Assembly (NCBI GenBank): GCA_028718065.1
Contig: JAQUMP010000177.1
Span: forward strand, 1 to 6,981
Direction of reading: 5' to 3'
DNA from: Chitinivibrionales bacterium
GTDB lineage: Bacteria > Fibrobacterota > Chitinivibrionia > Chitinivibrionales > FEN-1185
DNA: 6,981 bases
Positions 1 through 5,376 of this stretch are shown here, in pieces. Numbering within the stretch: the first letter of the stretch is position 1; the number at the start of each line of letters is the position of its first letter. The notes beneath the pieces are model-generated. The model searched no databases. It had not been told where the DNA came from and worked only from the letters and a program-made list of their open reading frames with translations. Both the position numbers and the translations under genes were made by a program.

Positions 1-892
1 TTACCACCATGCGTCCGGTTTTGGGGTGCACGGCGAACTGGATGTTGGAGCCGCCGGTTTCCACGCCGATGGCGCGGATAATGGCGATGGAGGCGTCGCG
101 CATGAGCTGGTATTGGACGTCGGTAAGGGTCTGCGCCGGAGCCACCGTAATGGAGTCGCCGGTATGAATGCCCATGGGATCGAGATTTTCGATGGAGCAG
201 ATAATCACGACATTATCGGCTTTGTCGCGCATGATTTCGAGTTCGTATTCTTTCCAGCCGATCACCGATTCTTCGATTAAAATTTCGTTGACGCGACTGG
301 AATGCAGGCCGAGCAGCGCGGCGGCCTCGAAGTCATCGCGCGTAAAAACGATCCCGCCGCCCGTGCCGCCTAAAGTAAAGCTGGGCCGTATTATTAAAGG
401 AAAACCGATGTCGGCCGCGATTTTCCAGGCTTCTTCTATATTATAGGCGAAGGCGCCGCGCGGCAGATCCAACCCGATGCGCTGCATGGTTTCTTTAAAA
501 TCGCTGCGATCTTCGGCGCGCCGGATGGCCTCCTGGTCGGCGCCGATTAATTGCACGTTATATTTGTGCAGCACGCCGGTTTCGGCCAGTTCCATGGCCG
601 CATTGAGGCCGGTCTGGCCGCCCATGGTCGGCAGGATGGCGTCGGGCTGCTCGCGCTGGATGATTTTTTCCAGGATTTCCACGGTGATGGGTTCGATATA
701 CGTGCGGTCGGCCACGAGCGGATCGGTCATGATCGTGGCCGGGTTGGAATTGACAAGTACGACCGTAAAACCCTCTTCGCGCAGCGCCTTGCAGGCCTGC
801 GTACCGGAATAGTCGAATTCGCAGGCCTGGCCGATAACGATCGGTCCGGAGCCGATGATTAAAATTTTGTGTATATCCGTTCTTTTGGGCAT
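1..892 (-). CDS. carB: Carbamoyl-phosphate synthase large subunit, N-terminal part (cut by the window edge)
   Basis: This is the large (ammonia/synthetase) subunit of carbamoyl-phosphate synthase, which makes carbamoyl phosphate from bicarbonate, ATP and glutamine-derived ammonia for pyrimidine and arginine synthesis in the cytoplasm. The visible 297 codons translate without a break, begin MPKRTDIHKILIIGSGPIVI, and keep E. coli numbering with no gaps: Arg129 (AEDR), Arg169 (IIRPSF), Glu215 (GWKE), His243 (MGIHTGDS) and Gln285 (GSNIQF). These are ATP-binding and catalytic positions of the first ATP-grasp (carboxyphosphate) domain, after the pre-ATP-grasp fold at residues 1-127. The frame stops at the edge just before the expected EMN metal-binding segment. 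The ATG lies 16 nt after the carA stop. I see no Shine-Dalgarno before it. Instead a small inverted repeat (AGTTAG, 4-nt loop, CTAACT; 899-914) covers the carA stop, so translation is probably coupled to carA. The family identification is certain. Confidence 0.97.
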   Translation of the reverse strand, partial: MPKRTDIHKILIIGSGPIVIGQACEFDYSGTQACKALREEGFTVVLVNSNPATIMTDPLVADRTYIEPITVEILEKIIQREQPDAILPTMGGQTGLNAAMELAETGVLHKYNVQLIGADQEAIRRAEDRSDFKETMQRIGLDLPRGAFAYNIEEAWKIAADIGFPLIIRPSFTLGGTGGGIVFTRDDFEAAALLGLHSSRVNEILIEESVIGWKEYELEIMRDKADNVVIICSIENLDPMGIHTGDSITVAPAQTLTDVQYQLMRDASIAIIRAIGVETGGSNIQFAVHPKTGRMVV

Positions 893-908
893 AAGTAAAG
901 TTAGAGCG

Positions 909-2006
909 CTAACTCTTTTCCATCATGGTGATAAATTGTTGAAACAAATACTGCGAATCGTGCGGCCCGGGCGATGCTTCGGGATGATACTGCACGCTAA
1001 AGCAGCGCTTTTGTAAATCGGCCAATCCTTCGCAGGTGTGGTCGTTAAGGTTCTCGTGTGTCAAGGTTGCGCCGTCCGCCAAGCTGCTGAGATCGGCGCA
1101 GAAGCCGTGGTTTTGGGCGGTAATTTCGATGGCGCCGGATGCGCAGTTTTTTACCGGATGGTTGGCGCCGCGGTGGCCGAACTTGAGCTTGTAGGTTTTT
1201 CCGCCGAGGGCCAGGGCCAGAAGCTGGTGCCCCAGGCAAATCCCGAAGATGGGCACACGCCCCACTAATTTACCGATAGTTTTAATGGCATAGGTAACGG
1301 CGGCGGGATCGCCGGGACCGTTGGAAAGAAAAACCCCGTCGGGATTTTCTTTAAGGACCGCTTCCGCCGGCGTATTTGCCGGCACGACCTTTACGGCGCA
1401 GCCGTGCGCTTGCAGCAGGCGCAGAATATTGTATTTAATGCCAAAGTCAAAGGCCACCACATTAAAGCGGACCGGAACGTCTGGCCGGGGAGAAATATCG
1501 TCCCAATTGTAGGACGCATCGCAGGTGACGTTCTTGACAATGTCAACACCCACCAGTCCTACCCAGGCGCGCGCTTTTTGCACGAGGGCGGCTTCGTTAA
1601 GATTGTCGCCTGCGGCAATGCAGCCCTTCATGGCGCCGGCAACGCGGATATGCCGGGTGAGCGCGCGGGTGTCGATTCCTTCGATGGCAACGATTTTATA
1701 TTCTTTCAGGTAATCGGCGATAGTTTTTTCCGAAGTAAAATTAGAGGGGTAGCGGCAGGCTTCTTTGACGATAAAACCCGCCACCTGGACCTTTTTAGAC
1801 TCAACGGCAAGGCTATTGCAGCCATAATTGCCGATGAGAGGATAGGTCATGGTTACAATTTGTTGGCAGTAGGATGGATCGGTCAGGATTTCCTGATATC
1901 CCATCATGCTTGTATTAAAAACAACCTCGCCGACGGATAGCCCCTCGCTGCCAAATGACTGGCCCTTAAAAACTGTTCCATCTTCAAGCGCCACATAGCC
2001 TTTCAC
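909..2006 (-). CDS. carA: Carbamoyl-phosphate synthase small (glutaminase) subunit
   Basis: The glutamine amidotransferase subunit of carbamoyl-phosphate synthase hydrolyses glutamine and channels ammonia to CarB. The 365-residue product has the usual two-part layout. An N-terminal CPSase small-subunit domain (about 1-180) contains GEVVFNTSMMGYQEILTDPS and the GIDTRALTRHIR stretch. A class I glutamine amidotransferase domain (about 181-362) has the nucleophile elbow FGICLGHQ with Cys257, and YHPEASPGP with His341 and Glu343, so the catalytic triad is complete. Length is slightly short of the E. coli protein (382) but normal for the family. The start is a GTG, chosen because the protein then opens with the expected short strand before LEDGTVFKG. 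A weak GGGG sits 6 nt upstream, and no ATG in this frame fits. carB follows after 16 nt, forming a carAB operon. An attenuator-like hairpin lies 43 nt upstream of the start, so expression is probably set in the leader. Confidence 0.97.
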   Translation of the reverse strand: MKGYVALEDGTVFKGQSFGSEGLSVGEVVFNTSMMGYQEILTDPSYCQQIVTMTYPLIGNYGCNSLAVESKKVQVAGFIVKEACRYPSNFTSEKTIADYLKEYKIVAIEGIDTRALTRHIRVAGAMKGCIAAGDNLNEAALVQKARAWVGLVGVDIVKNVTCDASYNWDDISPRPDVPVRFNVVAFDFGIKYNILRLLQAHGCAVKVVPANTPAEAVLKENPDGVFLSNGPGDPAAVTYAIKTIGKLVGRVPIFGICLGHQLLALALGGKTYKLKFGHRGANHPVKNCASGAIEITAQNHGFCADLSSLADGATLTHENLNDHTCEGLADLQKRCFSVQYHPEASPGPHDSQYLFQQFITMMEKS

Positions 2007-2029
2007 GCAATACCCCGCAAACTTTTAAG

Positions 2030-2107
2030 CTATAGTTCCCGGTATAAAAAAAAAGATACCTGTCCTTTGGGGGACAGGTATCTTTTTATGAAGACAGGTT
2101 GCTTCAT
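2030..2107 (-). CDS. Possible 25-codon leader peptide running through the carA attenuator
   Basis: A short frame of 25 codons starts at an ATG 20 nt before the terminator hairpin, reads through both arms and the U-tract (residues around VSFFLYREL), and stops 23 nt before the carA GTG. A ribosome on this frame would keep the hairpin from forming, as the pyrL leader peptide does in E. coli pyrBI. There is no Shine-Dalgarno before it. A 13-codon frame (2156-2115, ending KFFVLP) finishes 7 nt upstream and could feed it by reinitiation. The positions are read directly from the sequence. That the frame is translated is inference, and short open frames are common by chance. Confidence 0.27.
   Translation of the reverse strand: MKQPVFIKRYLSPKGQVSFFLYREL
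2046..2087 (-). terminator. Rho-independent terminator hairpin in the carA leader (probable attenuator)
   Basis: The arms at 2050-2065 and 2072-2087 form a perfect 16-bp stem around the 6-nt loop 2066-2071. On the minus strand the stem core reads GATACCTGTCC / GGACAGGTATC and the hairpin ends in nine consecutive U. It is followed by carA after about 40 nt. A weaker five-T tail on the other side could also stop plus-strand transcripts. A short upstream hairpin (ATGAAG...CTTCAT, 2088-2107) abuts it and carries a second copy of ACCTGTC in its loop (complement of 2093-2099). This gives the 3' arm an alternative 7-bp partner. It could merely end the toxin transcript, but its place downstream of a good promoter and just before carA favours attenuation. 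Confidence 0.85.
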
Positions 2108-2185
2108 GTTGATTCTAAGGTAAAACAAAAAATTTGAGTATTTTATGGTTATTCATGAGAAGAAGGTCCCGGCGATTTTTTGATC
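2108..2185 (-). promoter_or_regulatory. U-rich carAB leader upstream of the attenuator
   Basis: This is the predicted 5' leader between the putative start site (about 2185) and the attenuator hairpins. Read on the minus strand it contains a 13-codon frame from 2156 to 2115, and inside that frame a T-rich run (six T, G, four T; about 2122-2133). In pyrBI-type control, such U clusters slow RNA polymerase when UTP is scarce and let the ribosome close the gap. I do not see the conserved PyrR-binding loop known from Firmicutes pyr leaders. The role is inferred from layout only. Confidence 0.4.
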
Positions 2186-2191
2186 TGCAAG

Positions 2192-2220
2192 AAAATAGTG
2201 TTTTGCGGGAGAACAGTCAA
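2192..2220 (-). promoter_or_regulatory. Candidate sigma-70-type promoter for carAB
   Basis: On the minus strand a TTGACT -35 (2220-2215) is separated by exactly 17 nt from a TATTTT -10 (2197-2192). Transcription would start near 2185, giving a leader of about 180 nt to the carA GTG. The site begins 25 nt after the end of the reconstructed toxin frame, so carAB can be transcribed independently of the toxin-antitoxin pair. It is called by eye from consensus similarity. The same -10 hexamer and spacing recur at 5607-5635. Confidence 0.5.
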
Positions 2221-2245
2221 GCAGATTGCGCGTTCATTTATTCAT

Positions 2246-2540
2246 TTAAATAACCCGATGTTTCCAATAGTCGGGGCTGCGATGGAGTTCCATTACTGCC
2301 AGGATTAAAATGCTGTTATTTAGTGCATTCATAGAGCAAACCGTACGGAAATCTATGTGTCATACAACGACGAATACTTTTATCGATGGTCGGCCAAGCG
2401 GAAGGAAAGGCGATGATTCTGTCCATTGCCGAGAAAACTTCCAACGCAAAATCATAGCCCAGGGATTCTTTGCAGTTCTCGTAGTAGTCAATTTCCCGAA
2501 GGAATTCCTCTTCTGCTTCGGGATGAAACGAAATATTCAT
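2246..2540 (-). pseudogene. RelE/ParE-family toxin, disrupted by a +1 frameshift
   Basis: The first 71 residues are a clear RelE/ParE-superfamily toxin: an N-terminal FHPEAEEEFLREIDYYE helix, FALEVFSAMDRI, FPSAWP, IRRC and RFPYGLLYE. The frame then reads only C-T-K and stops at 2318-2316. Shifting one base forward near 2324-2330 restores the missing C-terminus, beginning ALNNSILILAVMELH and continuing RSPDYWKHRVI to a stop at 2248-2246. The joined product would be 97 residues, normal for the family. The lost part contains the last beta-strand and the conserved His-Arg and Tyr-Trp positions, so the truncated 74-residue protein is probably inactive. The start ATG overlaps the antitoxin stop (ATGA), the standard coupled arrangement. 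Family members cleave mRNA at the ribosome or poison gyrase, and which applies here cannot be told. The break may be a real mutation or a sequencing error. No homopolymer lies at the site. Confidence 0.85.
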
Positions 2541-2764
2541 TTTTCGAACCGCTTTTGTATTTTTTTGAACACCTCTTTGCCTGGAATTGCCTTGACTTTA
2601 CCGGTCTTAATTTCATTCAAACGCCTTTGAGCGACCGTAATCCATTGCTTGTCAATTTGAGGGTCAGGAGCGTTTAATGTTTTTAGTAATGAATCCGCTA
2701 GACTAGCACGATCTTCAACAGGAAGAGTCTCCGCTTCATGCAAAAGTTCTTGAGTGGTAAGCAT
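2537..2764 (-). CDS. Antitoxin / addiction module component, TIGR02574-like
   Basis: The 75-residue acidic/basic helical protein has the hallmark layout of the CHP02574 putative addiction module family: an N-terminal helix with EAETLPVEDRASLADSLLKT, then DKQWITVAQRRLNEIKTGK, and a C-terminal KEVFKKIQKRF tail that in this family precedes a RelE/ParE toxin. Such antitoxins bind and neutralise the partner toxin and often repress their own operon. The start is secure: an AAGAGGAG ribosome-binding site (2778-2771) sits 6 nt before the ATG. The stop codon overlaps the toxin start by 4 bases. The antitoxin is intact while the toxin is frameshifted, the usual direction of decay because loss of the toxin is tolerated. 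About 200 nt separate it from the upstream orphan gene, so it probably has its own promoter. The family assignment comes from recognised motifs, not a search. Confidence 0.9.
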   Translation of the reverse strand: MLTTQELLHEAETLPVEDRASLADSLLKTLNAPDPQIDKQWITVAQRRLNEIKTGKVKAIPGKEVFKKIQKRFEK

Positions 2765-2770
2765 GTATAA

Positions 2771-2778
2771 CTCCTCTT
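2771..2778 (-). promoter_or_regulatory. Strong ribosome-binding site of the antitoxin gene
   Basis: AAGAGGAG on the minus strand lies 6 nt before the antitoxin ATG at 2764. It is the best Shine-Dalgarno match in the window and contrasts with the toxin gene, which has none and depends on the ATGA overlap. High antitoxin translation relative to toxin is expected for such modules. Confidence 0.75.
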
Positions 2779-2858
2779 TTTTAAAAACAGTCTTTTCCTT
2801 AATTCACAAAATAAAAATATATTTCGCACCGCATAGGTGTTTCGGGTCGCGGCTTGGA

Positions 2859-2888
2859 ATTATGATAAAATTCGACTATGTCAAGTCG
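2859..2888 (-). promoter_or_regulatory. Possible toxin-antitoxin promoter with an inverted repeat over the -35
   Basis: On the minus strand a perfect TTGACA (2884-2879) lies inside the inverted repeat CGACT-TGACAT-AGTCG (2888-2873). A CATAAT hexamer (2864-2859) follows after only 14 nt, shorter than the ideal 17. Antitoxin complexes often bind palindromes over their own promoter, so the arrangement is suggestive, but the spacing is poor and the repeat short. The rest of 2765-2962 shows no convincing gene or structured RNA. Confidence 0.25.
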
Positions 2889-2962
2889 GACCAGGAGCCG
2901 AATCGTTTTTTTAGGTCAGTTAGGCCACATCTCTGCGTCAGTTTTTTATTCCAGCGACCTTT

Positions 2963-3571
2963 TTAGCTATTGGGAATGGTATTTAAAATTATTTTTCTCA
3001 TTTTTACTCTAAAATTATCCCATATTTCTGAATCCCATTCTTTGAACCGGAGATTATCGCAATAATCTTTCAATGATAATTCTAACCTTTCGCCAAACAA
3101 AACTGCGTCAATTGTATTTTCCTTAAACAAAGCGATTCCTTCTCTGGATATTTTCCATCCACCAATTGTTTCGCCTTGGTGCAAAATTCCACAACGGATT
3201 TGTTTGTAAAATTTGCCCCCGAGGTCTTTTAATTCTTTAAAATGAGGATTATTAGTAAAAAACTGCTTAAACGCTTTTTCGGACTTTTTATCTGAGTCAC
3301 CCCAGCCATTTTTAAAAGATTGTAATGTTTCGATAAGGAGACAATATGTTGCCATCATTGCAAAGCCATTTTTGTTTTTCTTTTTAAAATCATCACTTTC
3401 AAATTTAAATGGATTGATATATCGGCTGTGCAGCCTTTGAAAGAGAAAGCTGGATATTTTGTCTTTGTCTTTATTTTCCAGATAAGTTTTGTAGTCTAAA
3501 ACTGTTATCCTAATAATTTTTTCTTTACCTTCATCCCAGTAGCTGGCCAGTTCCACTTTGTCATAATCCAT
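2963..3571 (-). CDS. Uncharacterised protein with an RxxxxH motif, possibly HEPN-like
   Basis: I do not recognise a named family. From the ATG at 3571 the product is 202 residues, soluble, with no signal peptide or membrane segment, and rich in Lys, Phe and Asp. A largely helical core (KNGFAMMATYCLLIETLQSFKNGW) is followed by FYKQIRCGILHQGETIGGWKI. The R-C-G-I-L-H stretch fits the R-X4-6-H motif of HEPN ribonucleases and toxins, which also follows a long helix in those proteins. HEPN membership is inference from this alone, and the residue after Arg is Cys rather than the usual polar Asn/Asp/His. A TTG at 3595 would add 8 residues, but no Shine-Dalgarno precedes it, while an AAGGA lies 13 nt before the ATG. 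A short inverted repeat (CCTTG-TT-CAAGG, 3587-3598) covers that alternative start. Three lines counted by eye gave 22-33% GC, far below carA, which suggests horizontal acquisition. Confidence 0.8.
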   Translation of the reverse strand: MDYDKVELASYWDEGKEKIIRITVLDYKTYLENKDKDKISSFLFQRLHSRYINPFKFESDDFKKKNKNGFAMMATYCLLIETLQSFKNGWGDSDKKSEKAFKQFFTNNPHFKELKDLGGKFYKQIRCGILHQGETIGGWKISREGIALFKENTIDAVLFGERLELSLKDYCDNLRFKEWDSEIWDNFRVKMRKIILNTIPNS

Positions 3572-3662
3572 AATTAGAAATAGGTCCTTGTTCAAGGGAA
3601 AGTTTTTTTTCTATTTTGTCTAACGCGAGCTAACAGGTTTGCTGCAATCACGAATATAACCT

Positions 3663-4832
3663 TTACTTTGCTGTTATTTTTGAAGCGTATGCAATTCCAT
3701 TTACATCGATATTACGCTTAATAATAAAAGCATTAGCAGGTGCAACCGGTTTATTATCTCGAATAGGAAGTTTTTGTCCGCTAAAATTGAAATAGTCTGT
3801 GCGTATGATTTTGATATTCTTGGCTGCTTGATTTAAAGACACATGATATTTAACTGCTACCATTTCTGAAAGCGGCCGGCGCCATAGCCCGCCATCAGTT
3901 CCGGCAAAAATATTTTTATCGCTTGAGGCAAGAGACCAGATATTTGTATTTGTAAGACCATCACTGACCGAAGTCCAACTTGTCCCATTATCGGTGGACA
4001 GGAAAACCCCGCTGCCCGTTACACCCGCAAATATATTATTGCCACTCACGGCCAAAGCATAGGTATATGCTTTACTATTAGAGAATATGCTATTCCAATT
4101 TGCACCATTATTGGTAGAAAGAAAAATGCTGCCACCACCGGCATCAGATGCCCCAGCAAAGATGTTGTTTCCTTTCACGGCAAGAGACATGATTCCTTTA
4201 TTTGTGAGTCCGCTATTGGCCGAATTCCAATTTGTGCCATTATTGGAAGAAAGATAAACGCCATCAAGCACCGTCCCGGCAAAAATACTTTTTCCGCTGA
4301 TTGCCAAAGAATAGACCTCATCATATGTAGTGCCATAAATATAAGGAATTCCGGAGCTTACTTGAGTCCAGCTTACTCCATTATTGGTTGACAGAAAAAC
4401 ACCAGCTGGCCCTCCGGCAAAGACGTTACTGCCACTCACAGCCAGGGAGTAAACAAGCCTATTCGTAAGTCCGTTATTGCCTGGATTCCAATTTATGCCA
4501 TTATTGGTAGAAAGGTAAACACCAGCTCCGACAACCGTTCCCGCAAATATGCCGTAGGTACTTGCTGCAAGAGCCCGGATATCACCAATCGAGGTATAAG
4601 TATTATTCGTAATTCCATTATTGACCTGTGTCCAAATCGTGCCATTATCTGTTGAAAGGTATATTCCGGCACCCGAGCCGCCAGTCCCGGCAAAAATATT
4701 GTTGCCACTTATTGCAAGGGAGTAAACAAAATCATTCATTGGACCGACTTTCGTCCACAAAGCGCTTACCGAATGCGTAAATAAAATCAGCAACCCGATA
4801 CCAAACGAAAGCTGTTTCAGATTATTTTTCAT
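3663..4832 (-). CDS. Secreted Asp-box (BNR / sialidase-type) repeat protein
   Basis: The 389-residue protein starts with a signal peptide (MKNNLKQ, hydrophobic core FGIGLLILF, likely cut after HSVSA near residue 24). It then carries tandem repeats of the form YSLAISGNNIFAGT...GVYLSTNNGTNW. Six have an Asp-box, S-x-[DN]-x-G-x-x-W, starting at Ser60, 108, 148, 195, 239 and 279. A seventh (about 298-318) keeps only NIFAGTDGGLW. These motifs mark blades of a beta-propeller, as in sialidases, sortilin and YCF48-type proteins. No catalytic sialidase residues (for example an RIP motif) are visible, so a binding or structural role is likelier than an enzyme. The last 70 residues are a separate tail (YFNFSGQKLPIRDNKPVAP then IIKRN...) that resembles a C-terminal sorting domain only loosely. 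An AGGGG lies 6 nt before the ATG. The gene stands alone: 106 nt separate it from the protease gene upstream and 91 nt from the next gene downstream. Confidence 0.88.
   Translation of the reverse strand: MKNNLKQLSFGIGLLILFTHSVSALWTKVGPMNDFVYSLAISGNNIFAGTGGSGAGIYLSTDNGTIWTQVNNGITNNTYTSIGDIRALAASTYGIFAGTVVGAGVYLSTNNGINWNPGNNGLTNRLVYSLAVSGSNVFAGGPAGVFLSTNNGVSWTQVSSGIPYIYGTTYDEVYSLAISGKSIFAGTVLDGVYLSSNNGTNWNSANSGLTNKGIMSLAVKGNNIFAGASDAGGGSIFLSTNNGANWNSIFSNSKAYTYALAVSGNNIFAGVTGSGVFLSTDNGTSWTSVSDGLTNTNIWSLASSDKNIFAGTDGGLWRRPLSEMVAVKYHVSLNQAAKNIKIIRTDYFNFSGQKLPIRDNKPVAPANAFIIKRNIDVNGIAYASKITAK
3974..4667 (-). repeat. Six degenerate in-frame DNA repeats encoding the Asp-boxes
   Basis: A unit of about 37 nt recurs with its plus-strand copy starting at 3974, 4094, 4226, 4367, 4487 and 4631. 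Each begins TCCA and contains CCATTAT[TC] followed by a purine-rich stretch. The steps are 120, 132, 141, 120 and 144 nt, all multiples of three. The same core is kept at DNA level, not only in the protein, which points to fairly recent duplication or ongoing recombination among propeller blades. Confidence 0.8.
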
Positions 4833-4897
4833 ATCCTGCCCCTGGTAGTAATAGGAATCCTGCGCTTATTGCACAATCGTGTCTATTTTCTTGAAAC

Positions 4898-4941
4898 AAA
4901 AAAGCCACGTATTATTAGTTTCTCGATAGCCGCAGAAACTA
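4898..4941 (-). terminator. Possible terminator after the aspartic protease gene
   Basis: On the minus strand an 8-bp perfect stem (TAGTTTCT / AGAAACTA, 4941-4934 with 4923-4916, 10-nt loop) begins at the protease stop codon itself. A run of six T (4903-4898) follows, but only after 12 nt, so this is not a canonical intrinsic terminator. It may instead be a 3'-end stabilising hairpin. Confidence 0.35.
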
Positions 4942-5376
4942 CCACGCCAGCATAGCAATTTTTTTGCGATAGTCAAGTGTTAAACGAAAATGCTCAAGGA
5001 AATCCTCGACACCGAGAAGGAGTGGGCATTCATTGTGCTCAATGCAATCAATAAGGCTTTTCTTAGATTGCCACACAATCTTGCCCGGTTGGGTTGGATG
5101 CATGAGCGAAATGATAAAGCTATGTTTCCATGTTCGGACGGTGCGGCCTTCGACGCCTTTGGTTATAGAAGACTTAACGCTCAGGCCGGTGAGGTGATGC
5201 CCCAGAATGTCGGCGACAGTTGCACTGAACAAACAGGAATCCGCGCCGGTATCGATAAGGCAATACCACTCGATGGATTTATTTTCTTTTGGATTGGTAA
5301 TTTTTATTGGAAGATATGGTCCGGCTGACCGGCCGGGCGGCTCAAAGAATGGATATTTAAACTGGTGAGACGGCAT
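4939..5376 (-). CDS. Retropepsin-like (clan AA) aspartic protease
   Basis: The 145-residue protein has the single-domain retropepsin layout: an N-terminal strand (LPIKITNPK), the active-site turn LIDTGADSCLF with Asp42-Thr43-Gly44, a central variable part, and LLLGVEDFLEHFRLTLDYRKK near the end, the hydrophobic-hydrophobic-Gly motif that supports the active site. Enzymes of this type work as homodimers, each chain giving one Asp. It has no signal peptide, so it is probably cytoplasmic. Its ATG shares one base with the stop of the small gene upstream (TGATG), so the two are translationally coupled. Bacterial and archaeal members (for example the AF_0612-type family) are widespread, yet their substrates are mostly unknown. 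The protease call is firm from DTG plus the LLG segment. The biological role is not known. Confidence 0.87.
   Translation of the reverse strand: MPSHQFKYPFFEPPGRSAGPYLPIKITNPKENKSIEWYCLIDTGADSCLFSATVADILGHHLTGLSVKSSITKGVEGRTVRTWKHSFIISLMHPTQPGKIVWQSKKSLIDCIEHNECPLLLGVEDFLEHFRLTLDYRKKIAMLAW

Noticed and set aside
26..862. Open frames on the plus strand opposite carB
   Set aside because: Antisense to certain carB sequence. The translations look low-complexity and unlike real proteins.
1038..1940. Long open frames on the plus strand opposite carA
   Set aside because: They are antisense reflections of a conserved coding sequence, with no homology pattern, no ribosome-binding site and no operon context.
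2050..2185. PyrR-binding attenuator or a riboswitch in the car leader
   Set aside because: I see no conserved PyrR anti-antiterminator loop and no recognisable riboswitch core. The U-run plus read-through frame fits a pyrBI-type mechanism better.
2316..2335. Programmed +1 frameshift in the toxin gene
   Set aside because: The site lacks a known slippery motif (such as the prfB CUU-UGA type) and a stimulatory element, and RelE/ParE genes are not known to use one. Mutation or error is simpler.
2765..2962. Small gene or structured RNA in the gap upstream of the antitoxin, including a 70-codon plus-strand frame across it
   Set aside because: The frame has no ribosome-binding site and runs into the antisense of both neighbours. 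Only short 4-5 bp stems are present.
3587..3598. Inverted repeat CCTTG-TT-CAAGG before the HEPN-like gene as an operator
   Set aside because: Only 5 bp per arm with no adjacent promoter elements. Too weak to list as a regulatory site.
2915..3624. Heptamers resembling integron attC ends (GTTAGGC near 2920 and GTCTAAC at 3618) flanking the HEPN-like gene
   Set aside because: Neither has a partner heptamer at a proper attC distance and no long imperfect stem connects them. Single RYYYAAC matches are expected by chance, and no integrase is present.
4990..5328. 112-codon plus-strand frame opposite the aspartic protease
   Set aside because: The minus frame carries the DTG and LLG protease motifs, so the plus frame is a shadow.
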